Source: Bacteroidia bacterium (GTDB taxonomy: Bacteria; Bacteroidota; Bacteroidia; Chitinophagales; Chitinophagaceae). Taken from it: a stretch of 64,000 nt of DNA. The DNA is taken from the NCBI GenBank assembly GCA_030427635.1, contig JAUIBA010000005.1, forward strand, positions 1-64,000, in the 5' to 3' direction. Positions 41,969-50,988 of this stretch are shown piece after piece; positions within the stretch are counted from its first letter, which is position 1; each line of letters begins with the position of its first letter. The position numbers and the translations under genes were made by a program. The notes beneath the pieces were generated by a model. That model did no database searches, had not been told where the DNA came from, and saw only the letters and a program-made list of their open reading frames with translations.

Positions 41969-42550
41969 ATGCAGTTTGAGAACGTAAAAGAATTCATCCT
42001 GGCAAAGCTTAAAAATGAGCTTCCTGAAAACCTGACTTACCACAGTTTGGGTCATATAAAGGATGTGTACAAAGCTGCACAGCAGTTGGCAGAGCTGGAG
42101 CAGATATCCGGTGAAGACCTGACACTCTTGCTTACAGCCGTACTTTTTCATGATTCAGGTTTTCTCGTTCAGCAGAAAGAACACGAACAGCTGGGCTGCG
42201 ACATTGCACGGCAATACCTGCCGGAATACGATTATTCCTCACAACAGATAGAGCGTATCTGTGGCATGATAATGGCTACCCGTATCCCTCAGACACCTCA
42301 CAATAAGCTGGAAGAGATAATTTGCGATGCAGATCTGGACTATCTTGGAAGGGACGACTTTTTCAAAATCGGAAACTACCTCTATGATGAGCTGTGTATG
42401 TACGGGCTCATTCAGACAGAAAATGACTGGAACCAGTTACAGGTAAGGTTTCTGGAAAATCATAGTTACTTTACGGCATCAGCCCAAAAGCTACGGAAAG
42501 CAAAGAAAGAAGCGCATCTTGCACTTGTAAAATCGAAAATAACCAAATAA
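41969..42550 (+). CDS. HD-domain phosphohydrolase
   Basis: A 193-residue HD-superfamily protein. Metal ligands: His in YHSLGHIKDV, then the HD pair in LFHDSGF and a late Asp in DADLDYLGR. The fold fits small nucleotide or signalling phosphohydrolases. The next gene (YitT-like) begins seven bases later, so they are co-transcribed. Confidence 0.88.
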   Translation: MQFENVKEFILAKLKNELPENLTYHSLGHIKDVYKAAQQLAELEQISGEDLTLLLTAVLFHDSGFLVQQKEHEQLGCDIARQYLPEYDYSSQQIERICGMIMATRIPQTPHNKLEEIICDADLDYLGRDDFFKIGNYLYDELCMYGLIQTENDWNQLQVRFLENHSYFTASAQKLRKAKKEAHLALVKSKITK

Positions 42551-42557
42551 GAATTTA

Positions 42558-43430
42558 ATGAAATCTGTCAACAGCTTACCACGTGCCATAAAAGACACGA
42601 TATACACTATTGTAGGTACCCTGATTAGCGGATTTGCCCTGCAGAGTTTCCTTATCCCCAACAACTTTCTGGATGGTGGCGTTACCGGTGTATCGCTGCT
42701 CATTCATGAACTTTATCATTACAACATTGCGCTGGTAATTCTGGTACTCAACATTCCATTTATCATAGCCGGAGGTTATCATGTAAACCGGATGTTTGCA
42801 TTTAAGATGCTGGCCTGTATTATAGCGCTGGGTATATGCCTCACTGTTGTTCCCTACCCCGTCATTACATCCGACAAGCTGCTCGTATCTATTTTCGGAG
42901 GTTTCTTTCTGGGGCTGGGTATAGGTCTTGCTATGAGGGGCGGATGCGCCATAGATGGCATAGAAGTACTGGCACTATACACCCTGAAGCGTAGCAGCTT
43001 TACCATCAGTGAGATAATACTGGGGCTGAATGTTATAATATTTCTCATAGCAGCCCTCCAGCTGGGGCTGGAAACAGCACTATACTCTATGCTTACCTAC
43101 TTTACTGCATCCCGCACTATAAGCTATGTTATTGAGGGACTTGAAGAGTACACAGGCGTTACCATAATATCTGGCCAGAGCGATGAGATTAAGGAGCAGC
43201 TGGTAATGTCTATGGGAAAAGGAATCACCATATATAAAGGCGAGCGTGGCTACATGAAAGACAGCTTTGATGTACATCAGGACTGTGACATTGTATTCAC
43301 GATTGTTACCCGTCTGGAGGTGCGCAGGCTGCGTAATGTGGTACATAGCATAGACCCCAAAGCGTTCATTTTCACCAATACTATTAAGGAAGCTGCAGGT
43401 GGCGTTCTGAAACACCATAGAGGTCATTAA
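42558..43430 (+). CDS. YitT-family membrane protein (DUF161/DUF2179)
   Basis: A 290-residue protein with five or six membrane helices (first ~180 residues) and a cytoplasmic DUF2179 domain at the C-terminus (TGVTIISGQSDEIKEQLVMSMGKGITIYKGERGY). NNFLDGGVTGVSLL is the family's N-terminal motif. YitT proteins are poorly understood. It is in an operon with the HD hydrolase. Confidence 0.9.
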   Translation: MKSVNSLPRAIKDTIYTIVGTLISGFALQSFLIPNNFLDGGVTGVSLLIHELYHYNIALVILVLNIPFIIAGGYHVNRMFAFKMLACIIALGICLTVVPYPVITSDKLLVSIFGGFFLGLGIGLAMRGGCAIDGIEVLALYTLKRSSFTISEIILGLNVIIFLIAALQLGLETALYSMLTYFTASRTISYVIEGLEEYTGVTIISGQSDEIKEQLVMSMGKGITIYKGERGYMKDSFDVHQDCDIVFTIVTRLEVRRLRNVVHSIDPKAFIFTNTIKEAAGGVLKHHRGH

Positions 43431-43527
43431 CCCATTTTATGCCGGCATGTACACATATTGCGCCAGATGTTAGCCCGCTGGTGTTAATATGTTAGTATCC
43501 TTCCGTATTCTGCACCAAAGCGCATGT

Positions 43528-43535
43528 TATCTTTG
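43528..43535 (+). promoter_or_regulatory. -7 promoter element of glyA
   Basis: TATCTTTG matches TAnnTTTG and ends 27 bases upstream of the glyA start. No good -33 TTTG at 19 bp. Confidence 0.5.
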
Positions 43536-43562
43536 TGTTCCAAACTAAAGACACATCATAAT

Positions 43563-44840
43563 ATGCGACCAGACACACTGATACCTGAACTTATACAGGA
43601 AGAACTGGAGCGCCAGCGTCATGGGCTGGAGCTTATAGCCTCCGAAAACTTTACCAGCATGCAGGTAATGCGTGCTATGGGCAGCATCATGACCAATAAG
43701 TATGCCGAAGGCTATCCGGGCCGTCGCTATTACGGAGGTTGTGAAGTGGTGGATAAAAGCGAGCAGCTGGCTATAGACAGGGCAAAGGAAATGTTTGGTG
43801 TGGCATATGCCAATGTGCAGCCCCATAGCGGTGCACAGGCCAATGCAGCGCTCATGCTGGCAGTACTGCAGCCCGGCGACACTATTCTGGGCTTAGACCT
43901 CAGTATGGGAGGCCACCTTACACATGGCTCTCCTGTCAATTTTTCAGGAAAACTATATAATGCTGTTCACTATGGTGTGCGTCAGGATACGGGTCTTGTA
44001 GACTATGATATGCTGGAGCAGAAAGCCCTGGAGCATAAGCCACAGCTTATCATATGTGGTGCATCAGCCTACAGTCGCGATTGGGATTACGCCCGTATCA
44101 GAGCCGTAGCAGATAAGATAGGCGCACTCGTCATGGCCGACATTTCGCACCCTGCCGGCCTCATAGCCAAAGGTCTGCTTAGCAGTCCTTTCGACCATTG
44201 TCATTTTGTAACCACCACCACACATAAGACCCTGCGCGGTCCCAGAGGTGGCCTCATTATGATGAAGGAAGATTTTGAAAACCCATGGGGCGTAAAAGGT
44301 CCTAAAGGAGATGTGCGGTTAATGAGTCAGATGATAGATCTGGCAGTATTTCCAGGTACTCAGGGTGGCCCGCTGGAGCATGTTATTGCAGCAAAGGCAG
44401 TAGCATTTCATGAAATATTGCAGCCGGAGTTTGGGGTATATGCACAGCAGGTAGTAGAAAATGCACAGGCTATGGCACGTAGTTTTGTAGATAAAGGCTA
44501 TAACATCGTGTCTGGCGGTACAGATAACCATTTGCTGCTTATAGACCTTCGCAATAAGAACATTAGTGGCAAAAAAGCCGAAAACACACTGGTGCGTGCC
44601 GATATCACACTGAATAAAAACATGGTTCCTTTCGATGACAAATCGCCATTTATCACATCTGGCATAAGGGTGGGTGTTCCGGCTATCACCACGCGGGGGC
44701 TCAGGGAAAATGATATGGCTCATATCGTAAACTGGCTCGACCGTGTACTTATGTCGCCTGATGATGATAATGTTATTAATGCCGTTAAGGGCGAGGTAAA
44801 TGAGTTTATGCGCTCTTTCCCACTCTACCCGGAATATTAA
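43563..44840 (+). CDS. glyA: Serine hydroxymethyltransferase
   Basis: GlyA converts serine and tetrahydrofolate to glycine and methylene-tetrahydrofolate using PLP. 425 residues from the Met at 43563 ([18 protein letters not shown]); the frame extends 13 codons upstream but the enzyme starts here. Motifs: [23 protein letters not shown], and the PLP-lysine region [14 protein letters not shown] with Lys222 as the Schiff-base residue. Full length. Confidence 0.97.
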   Translation: MRPDTLIPELIQEELERQRHGLELIASENFTSMQVMRAMGSIMTNKYAEGYPGRRYYGGCEVVDKSEQLAIDRAKEMFGVAYANVQPHSGAQANAALMLAVLQPGDTILGLDLSMGGHLTHGSPVNFSGKLYNAVHYGVRQDTGLVDYDMLEQKALEHKPQLIICGASAYSRDWDYARIRAVADKIGALVMADISHPAGLIAKGLLSSPFDHCHFVTTTTHKTLRGPRGGLIMMKEDFENPWGVKGPKGDVRLMSQMIDLAVFPGTQGGPLEHVIAAKAVAFHEILQPEFGVYAQQVVENAQAMARSFVDKGYNIVSGGTDNHLLLIDLRNKNISGKKAENTLVRADITLNKNMVPFDDKSPFITSGIRVGVPAITTRGLRENDMAHIVNWLDRVLMSPDDDNVINAVKGEVNEFMRSFPLYPEY

Positions 44841-44876
44841 TAGCGTACATCTGACGTAAGCTACCCTCATTTTTAT

Positions 44877-45584
44877 ATGAAAACACTATTGGGCATATCA
44901 CTTATCATCTACTGTCTGCAGGCTACAGCACAACCTGCAGACAGTAGTATACTGCACCTCAGGTTCCGCGACGATGTTACGGGAGTTTCAGTCATACCCT
45001 CCTCACTCTCTTTTATAGCCCGTCAGCACAATATAGCTCCCCTCTTATTTATTAAAAATGCTGTTTCTCAGAAAACCCTTACCCTACCCGACGCCACATG
45101 GGATATCAGTGTGTCTGCTATCGGATACAAGCCTATGACCACATGGCTTGATCTCCATCAGCAAACCGTAAACCTCACATTTCAGCTGGTTCCCGAAGTT
45201 CCCAACCACAAAGCCGCATCAGGGTATATCAAATCCCAATGCCGTACAGACTATATGTTCGTTAGCGGATACATCACTGATAAAGTTACAGGTAGCCCAT
45301 TAGCTGGTGTAGCTATAAATACAGGTGGCAGGGAAAAGAAAAACACACAAAGTGATAGTACCGGTTATTACAGCTTGCATATTCCCCTTGCACACAATGA
45401 TGCCGATGCCCTGACCGGAAATCAGATTATTTTCAGCAAGGCAGGTTATCGGGATTGCATTATAACGCGGTTCGACATGTGGTCGGCTGGCGATATGTGG
45501 AGTAAAGTAACCTTGAATATGGGTAATGGTAGCGATACTACTTATGTTTTACAACGTAGAGAACCCGTTCTGGAATTGAAATAA
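44877..45584 (+). CDS. Exported protein with carboxypeptidase-regulatory-like domain
   Basis: A 235-residue protein with a signal peptide (1-18, ending ATAQ). Residues about 130-215 form a CarboxypepD_reg-like beta-sandwich (VSGYITDKVTGSPLAGVAINTGG ... STGYYSLHIP). The first part (25-110) may be a second diverged copy. It is 36 bp after glyA and its stop is 1 bp before the start of the SpoIID-like gene, so these two surface genes are likely a pair. Confidence 0.75.
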   Translation: MKTLLGISLIIYCLQATAQPADSSILHLRFRDDVTGVSVIPSSLSFIARQHNIAPLLFIKNAVSQKTLTLPDATWDISVSAIGYKPMTTWLDLHQQTVNLTFQLVPEVPNHKAASGYIKSQCRTDYMFVSGYITDKVTGSPLAGVAINTGGREKKNTQSDSTGYYSLHIPLAHNDADALTGNQIIFSKAGYRDCIITRFDMWSAGDMWSKVTLNMGNGSDTTYVLQRREPVLELK

Positions 45585-45585
45585 C

Positions 45586-46965
45586 ATGAGCAGAAGCACT
45601 AAACATATAATAAAAGGACTATTACTGCTGCTCTGCTTTGTAAACGGTTATCGTGCTTTGTCTCAGTGCAGCCCAGGCGGCACTATACGGGTAGGTACCA
45701 CCTGCACCTGCAACAGTTGTACAGATGTTACCGTAATGAGCCTGGAGTCATATACCGGCACAGGCCTCAACGATGAGTGGATACCATCCTGGCATACCGA
45801 GTCATTAAAGGCCGGGGCTATAGCCTACCGTAGCTATGGCGCATACCACATAGACAATCCTTACAATGGCACATATGACCTGGCTAACACTACCTGCAAG
45901 CAGGTATGGAGTGCATCCTCGTCTACAGCATGTATTTCTGCAGCGGCAGCCACTGCAGGTCAGGTGCTCACAGTGGGTACTGCTGGCCCTATTGCCCGGT
46001 CTGAATACTCAGCCGAAACCAATAACCAGGGCTGTGGAGACGGATTTACCGGCTGTAGCAGTTGCAGTAGTTCCCCCTGGCCCTGCATATCAGACCCTGT
46101 TTGCGCAGGCAAGGCACCTGCCGGTCACTGGCGGGGCATGTGTCAGTGGGGCTCTCAGAGATGGGCACAGGACGGGCAGACATATACATGGATAATTAAT
46201 CACTACTACAATCCGGCAGGCATCTATCTGTGTGCCGGCACTCCCGGCTGCACCCCGGCTACAGGCAATGATTACTGTTTTGGCCCGCCTGCACCTCAGG
46301 TGCTTACTGTAACCGGTGGCTGTGCCTCCGTTGATGGTACTACCTGTGGCGCTACACCGTCTGTTACATCTGGCAGCGGGTGCAGCAGCAGCCATACTAA
46401 TGGCAATGTCCCCGATGTATGGTATTCATTTACAGCTACAGCCCCGGGGCAAACAATAGTAGTAAACAGTGGTGCAAACTTTGATGCAGTAGTAGAGCTT
46501 TATGGTACTGCATGTGGCTCACTGCTGCTACCCTGCACCAATGCTACCGGTACAGGTGGGCAGGAATCACTCACGTGGACATCAGCAGTGCCGGGTAATA
46601 CTTATTTTATTCGTGTTTATGACTATAACGAAAATGCTAATGTTGCCATGACTGGTGGCACAACATTCAACATTTGTGTAAGTACATCTCCCTGGGCCGG
46701 CATTGATAATATAGACTCGAAAACTGAAGAACTGAATGTGTATCCCAATCCGGCATCAGATAACTTTGAGATTCATTGCAGCAATGATATAGCAGCAGTG
46801 AAGGTTATTAGCATCACAGGTATAGAACGCCCCTGTACCTTGCACAGACTGTCAGAGAAACATGTTCGTGTTACCACAGGCAATACCCCCGTAGGCATCT
46901 ACCTGCTGGAGGTCACATCCGCCGACGGGAACATCTACTATAAAAAACTGCTGATAGCTCACTGA
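45586..46965 (+). CDS. SpoIID/LytB-like domain protein with T9SS sorting domain
   Basis: A 459-residue secreted protein. Signal peptide (to about residue 27), then a SpoIID-like domain (about 45-215): SWHTESLKAGAIAYRSYGAY matches the EALKAQAVAARTYA signature, and GHWRGMCQWGSQRWAQDGQTYTWIINHYYNP matches the closing GHGVGMSQWGA... motif. SpoIID/LytB enzymes are peptidoglycan lytic transglycosylases or their partners. A pre-peptidase-like beta domain (about 235-375; SGCSSSHTNGNVPDVWYSFTA) and a T9SS C-terminal domain (LNVYPNPASDNFEI to the end) follow. Many cysteines suggest disulphides. It is immediately behind the CarboxypepD-like gene. Confidence 0.8.
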   Translation: MSRSTKHIIKGLLLLLCFVNGYRALSQCSPGGTIRVGTTCTCNSCTDVTVMSLESYTGTGLNDEWIPSWHTESLKAGAIAYRSYGAYHIDNPYNGTYDLANTTCKQVWSASSSTACISAAAATAGQVLTVGTAGPIARSEYSAETNNQGCGDGFTGCSSCSSSPWPCISDPVCAGKAPAGHWRGMCQWGSQRWAQDGQTYTWIINHYYNPAGIYLCAGTPGCTPATGNDYCFGPPAPQVLTVTGGCASVDGTTCGATPSVTSGSGCSSSHTNGNVPDVWYSFTATAPGQTIVVNSGANFDAVVELYGTACGSLLLPCTNATGTGGQESLTWTSAVPGNTYFIRVYDYNENANVAMTGGTTFNICVSTSPWAGIDNIDSKTEELNVYPNPASDNFEIHCSNDIAAVKVISITGIERPCTLHRLSEKHVRVTTGNTPVGIYLLEVTSADGNIYYKKLLIAH

Positions 46966-46989
46966 TAGATACAGTACAGAAATGACAAT

Positions 46990-48456
46990 CTACTTGTTCA
47001 TCTCATTTTCTTTGACAATCATGTCTTTCACAATTACATCCAGCTTCTTAGCCGTTTCTGACACCCCATCTATAATTACTTTATTATCGGGATCAGAATA
47101 GTCCGATACATTAAAGATATCAACAAGACCCAGTATTGTTGCTACCTGCCCGCTTACGTCATGAGAGTGACGGTATGCGAAATCACCCATAGCTGCTTTT
47201 TGCTGTGCTATATGCTGCAGATGTTTCCTTTTCTCTATAGCAAGAAGCCTGTTACGTCTCTTTTGCTGTATGAATTTATTGAGAATATACCCTATAAGCC
47301 CCAGAAGTATCACAAGCGCCAGCGCAAAAAGTAACCGCTCCTGTTTTTTGCGGGCTTTCTCCAGATAGTTGATTTTTATCTGTTTTTCCTTCAGGGCCTG
47401 CTCCCTTTCCGTTTCCAGCTGTGCTATTTTAAGCCTTGCTCTGTCCGAGTGAACAGAATCCTTATAGTTTACATGAGTCTCGTATGAAGACAATGCCTGC
47501 TGATAATTACCACTAAGACGGTAAGCCTTACTAAGCCCATCACTGAACTCTATGATATTATCCAGCTGCTCTATCTCTTTACTGATAGCAATGCACTTTT
47601 CAAAGTTCTCTATAGCACTGGTCAGAAACATCTGCCGGGTGCCTTTGGGTAATACCAATGGTGTCCTCTCTGAAGCATTGAATGTTTCTGCCATTTCCAG
47701 ATACACCTCTCCCAGATTGCCCAGATTTATAGCCATCCCACCTCTGTCGCCAAGTGCCCTGAAGATATCCAGAGCCTTGGTATCGTACTCCAGTGCCAGA
47801 ACATAGTTGCCATACTCCTTGTATACATTCCCTATGTTTCCGTAGTTTTTAGCTACGCCCTCCTTATCCCCCAGCCTGCTGAATATATCCAGAGACTTAA
47901 AGTCATATTCAAGCGCACTGTCAAAATCCTTTTTGAGGAGGTATATGATACCAATATTGCCATAATCGCCACCTATACTCAGGGAGTCTTTGATGCGTAT
48001 ATTATTCTCCAGAGATTTGCGGCCATACTCAAGGGCTTTATCATAATTACCCATTTCCTGATACAGAACCCCTAAATGGCTCACCAGCTCATTATGCATA
48101 TAAGCAGCCCCTTTCTCAGCACTCAGCAACTGTGCTTTATTAAAGTGCCTCAGTGCATTCTGGTAGTCAGACTTATACATATAATTGAGGCCAATGGTGA
48201 TATGCGCTCTGATTATATGCTCTGTTTTTTTCGCATCTACAGCTATCTGTAAAGCCTCTTCCCCATAACGCAGGCCTGCATTAGGGTCAATTGTTTTGTA
48301 TGTAGATGCCAGATCATCCAGAAGAAAAAATCTGGGTGCATCCTCATTGGTCTGTACCAGACGTTCCAGGAGAGAGTCAATGCGTGGCTGCCCACGCAGT
48401 GCGGCATGAACCCCATATGGCAGCAGTAAGATGGCTAAAAATATTACAGCTCTCAT
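46990..48456 (-). CDS. TPR protein with a lone histidine-kinase dimerisation domain
   Basis: 488 residues. Signal peptide (1-18), TPR repeats (about 30-330; ALEYDFKSLDIFSRLGDKEGVAKNYGNIGNVYKEYGNY is one), a coiled coil (about 335-375), a membrane helix (RLLFALALVILLGLIGYILN), and a cytoplasmic tail with DFAYRHSHDVSGQVATILGLVDIFN, which resembles a kinase H-box/dimerisation helix with SHD as phospho-acceptor site. The protein then ends; there is no ATP-binding HATPase domain. It could be a phosphotransfer scaffold, a truncated kinase, or inactive. Its stop is followed by the convergent SpoIID-like gene. Confidence 0.8.
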   Translation of the reverse strand: MRAVIFLAILLLPYGVHAALRGQPRIDSLLERLVQTNEDAPRFFLLDDLASTYKTIDPNAGLRYGEEALQIAVDAKKTEHIIRAHITIGLNYMYKSDYQNALRHFNKAQLLSAEKGAAYMHNELVSHLGVLYQEMGNYDKALEYGRKSLENNIRIKDSLSIGGDYGNIGIIYLLKKDFDSALEYDFKSLDIFSRLGDKEGVAKNYGNIGNVYKEYGNYVLALEYDTKALDIFRALGDRGGMAINLGNLGEVYLEMAETFNASERTPLVLPKGTRQMFLTSAIENFEKCIAISKEIEQLDNIIEFSDGLSKAYRLSGNYQQALSSYETHVNYKDSVHSDRARLKIAQLETEREQALKEKQIKINYLEKARKKQERLLFALALVILLGLIGYILNKFIQQKRRNRLLAIEKRKHLQHIAQQKAAMGDFAYRHSHDVSGQVATILGLVDIFNVSDYSDPDNKVIIDGVSETAKKLDVIVKDMIVKENEMNK

Positions 48457-48504
48457 TGACAGTTGTGAATGGGGGTAAGGATGATATTCATATTACTTTG
48501 AGGC

Positions 48505-49035
48505 CTATTTTTCTTTATAGATGCAGTTGATATAATTCATCAGCTTTTTCGATTCTTCCTCTGTCATTTTTACATCCTGCCCTGCAACTTTGAAATGGTT
48601 TATTTTTTTAGAAGCAAAGTCAGAAGCGGTTTCCGGTACTATGGGATAATATACAAAACGTATAGCCTCTGTATGGTCAGGCGTCAGGTCATGTGTTACA
48701 TCTATTGTATCATTAACTATGCTTGAATTATCCTCAAAAAATACGGTGAGATTTTTCTCCTGCTTTTCATTACGCCCGCCTTTATCGCTGATATCATATA
48801 TGTCATCCAGGCTACACTTTACTCTGAATATCAGTACAAAATTGTCAAATGGTTCATATTCATCATTACTGATAGTTCTCTTCACCCTCACCATAGGGGG
48901 CTCACTTTCATTGTATGGAGATTCAAATTCACGTACAGTGCTGCCTTCTCCCTGCCGGGTTATATCTTTACACAAATCCTGTGCTGTGGCAGTGTGGGTG
49001 GCAAGTATTGCGAGGAACACATAGAATAATCTCAT
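48505..49035 (-). CDS. Exported protein of unknown function
   Basis: 176 residues from the Met at 49035 (MRLFYVFLAILATHTATAQ, signal peptide). The mature part is beta-rich and acidic (SNDEYEPFDNFVLIFRVKCSLDDI, EAIRFVYYPIVPETASDF), ending with a helix (MTEEESKKLMNYINCIYKEK). I do not recognise a family. It lies 48 bp upstream of the TPR gene on the same strand and might be co-transcribed. Confidence 0.7.
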   Translation of the reverse strand: MRLFYVFLAILATHTATAQDLCKDITRQGEGSTVREFESPYNESEPPMVRVKRTISNDEYEPFDNFVLIFRVKCSLDDIYDISDKGGRNEKQEKNLTVFFEDNSSIVNDTIDVTHDLTPDHTEAIRFVYYPIVPETASDFASKKINHFKVAGQDVKMTEEESKKLMNYINCIYKEK

Positions 49036-49120
49036 AAAAGAATGTTTATCAAACAAAGCTAATCATATAAAACGCTTCGAACAAGAGCTTAAAATCTGAA
49101 TCCTGATAAACTGGTATACA

Positions 49121-50056
49121 ATGGCTTACTCATTACTTCATAAAGGTACAATTGCAATTTTTGGATGTATTATATCATCGGCGGTATTCTGCTCCTGTGC
49201 TTTCAATCGCATGTTTTTCCAGCCCGACCGTTTACCACAGGGAACCAAAGAAATAACAACCTATAACAGGGATACTAATGATACCGGAAAAATTATGCTT
49301 GCCGGCCCTTCTTACCAGCCTGTATTTCTGAATGGCAAGGGAGATACCATTAACCCTGGTTATAAAATCCAAAGCTGCTCTTTCAAAAGTACAAGTGGCA
49401 ATATGCTCAATGGCTGGATGTTAACACCTCATAGCATGCCCGTAAAAGCAACATTGTTACATCTGCATGGCAATGGCGGCAATATCCTTAGCCAGTTCCG
49501 CCTTATAGACAATCTGGTCACCAGGGGATATCAGGTATTTATGTTCGACTACAGTGGTTATGGCTTCTCCGAAGGGTACCCCACAGTACAAAACAACCTT
49601 ATGGATGGCATATCTGCCCTGAATTATCTAGTAGAAAGGCCAGACGTAAAGGGCACTAAAATATTCTTATACGGGCAGTCCCTGGGTGGGCACCTCAGTG
49701 CTGTAGTTGCAGAAAAAGCACAGGATAAGATTGATGGCCTCATCATGGAGGGCGCATTTTCTACACGCAAAGACATCGCTGCTCACATGGCCCGCAAAAT
49801 GTACGTCCCCGGTTTTCTGGCGCGTATGCTTGTTTCACAGCCCTACTCCGCACTAAAGTCTGTGCAGCACTTACAGAAGCCTGTACTCTTTATTCATAGC
49901 AAAGAAGACAAAGTATGCCCATACATGCAGGGCAGGAAAATGTTTATCTATGCCTCTCCGCAGAAGTCTTTCTATGCTGTAGATGGTCCCCATATCCGGG
50001 CGGTACGTATGTACCCCGATAGTATAGTAACAAAGATGGAGGCATTATATAAATAA
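49121..50056 (+). CDS. Alpha/beta hydrolase (BEM46/S33-like), lipoprotein-like
   Basis: 311 residues. The N-terminal stretch (IAIFGCIISSAVFCSC) has a lipobox-like FCSC, suggesting a lipoprotein. Catalytic features: LHGNGGN (oxyanion site), LYGQSLGGHLS (nucleophile Ser), FIHSKEDKVCP (Asp) and VDGPHIRAV (His). The family includes BEM46-type membrane-linked esterases; substrate unknown. It diverges from the preceding minus-strand gene and ends at a shared hairpin. Confidence 0.87.
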   Translation: MAYSLLHKGTIAIFGCIISSAVFCSCAFNRMFFQPDRLPQGTKEITTYNRDTNDTGKIMLAGPSYQPVFLNGKGDTINPGYKIQSCSFKSTSGNMLNGWMLTPHSMPVKATLLHLHGNGGNILSQFRLIDNLVTRGYQVFMFDYSGYGFSEGYPTVQNNLMDGISALNYLVERPDVKGTKIFLYGQSLGGHLSAVVAEKAQDKIDGLIMEGAFSTRKDIAAHMARKMYVPGFLARMLVSQPYSALKSVQHLQKPVLFIHSKEDKVCPYMQGRKMFIYASPQKSFYAVDGPHIRAVRMYPDSIVTKMEALYK

Positions 50057-50095
50057 AAAATGCCCCCACCGCTTCTCAATAATAGCTGGTGGGGG
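50057..50095. terminator. Shared terminator of hydrolase and tail-anchored genes
   Basis: CCCCCACC (50063-50070) pairs with GGTGGGGG (50088-50095). On the left side there is a run of As, giving a T tract for leftward transcripts that end after 50140. Confidence 0.75.
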
Positions 50096-50139
50096 ACTTA
50101 CTCACTCACTGCGACGTCCTTCTGTCTTCTTTACCGTTG

Positions 50140-50478
50140 CTACAGTAGCAGGATGAGTATAAGGATTATCAGTAACAGACCACCTCCCGATATGTAAACA
50201 TAGGTCGGGTGCATGTTACGCAGCTCCTTATGCATTGTTTTCAATTCTTTTTTTAAACCTTTCTTCTCTGTGGCAGAAAGCTGCCTGAAATTCATAGCCT
50301 GTATTTCCTTCACCCTGTTCTGAATGCCGGTTATACGCTGTGCCTCTGCGTTATTATTTTTTGTTCCGGCTATAGCAGGCGTTACAGCAGCCATAGTAAG
50401 CACTAAGAATAACGATAACATCATTATTTTGGCTGTTATCACATGTACTATCCTGATATTTTCTGTTAGCTTTTTCAT
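50140..50478 (-). CDS. Small paralogous membrane protein B
   Basis: 112 residues: N-terminal hydrophobic helix (residues 12-38), a charged helical region (RITGIQNRVKEIQAMNFRQLSATEKKGLKKELKTMHKELRNM), and a very hydrophobic C-terminus (YVYISGGGLLLIILILILLL) that ends the protein at the membrane. It is clearly a paralogue of the next gene (MNxRQxSATE, the same tail). Function unknown. Confidence 0.72.
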   Translation of the reverse strand: MKKLTENIRIVHVITAKIMMLSLFLVLTMAAVTPAIAGTKNNNAEAQRITGIQNRVKEIQAMNFRQLSATEKKGLKKELKTMHKELRNMHPTYVYISGGGLLLIILILILLL

Positions 50479-50538
50479 GATTTGTGTTTTATAGTGTGAT
50501 ACAATAGTATTTCTGAGAGCTATAATGCTGGCGTAGTG

Positions 50539-50880
50539 CTACAGCAGCAGTATTAGTAATATAATAATTACTATCAGTGCCGTTCCTGAAACATACACAC
50601 CTGCAGGATGGAGCTGCCGCACTTCCTTTTTCATGTCTTTCAGCTCACTCTTTACTTCAGCCCGTTCAGTGGCCGACATTTGCCTGTAGTTCATTTTACG
50701 TATCTCCATCACACGCCCTTTTATTGCTGCTATCCGGGCTTCCTTTGTTATCGCAGTGTGTGATGCTGCATTACTACTGGCAATACTTGTTGAGCACACA
50801 AGAAATAACAATGCTATGCTCATCATAATGGCCCACCATCTTCGGCCACAATAACCGGGATTCTTTACGTTCTTTTTCAT
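50539..50880 (-). CDS. Small paralogous membrane protein A
   Basis: 113 residues, with the same layout as the 50140-50478 gene: an N-terminal hydrophobic helix, RIAAIKGRVMEIRKMNYRQMSATERAEVKSELKDMKKEVRQL, and the C-terminal tail GVYVSGTALIVIIILLILLL. The tandem copies, 60 bp apart, must come from a duplication. The two could form a membrane hairpin with both ends in the membrane. Function unknown. Confidence 0.72.
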   Translation of the reverse strand: MKKNVKNPGYCGRRWWAIMMSIALLFLVCSTSIASSNAASHTAITKEARIAAIKGRVMEIRKMNYRQMSATERAEVKSELKDMKKEVRQLHPAGVYVSGTALIVIIILLILLL

Positions 50881-50988
50881 GGCAATGAGTTTTAAGTGTT
50901 AACTGATTCTGATACAAAGGTCCACCCGATACACGGATTGAGTGTTACAGATCAGTAAGCAATATTTACAAAAATCACAGGTTGCAGC

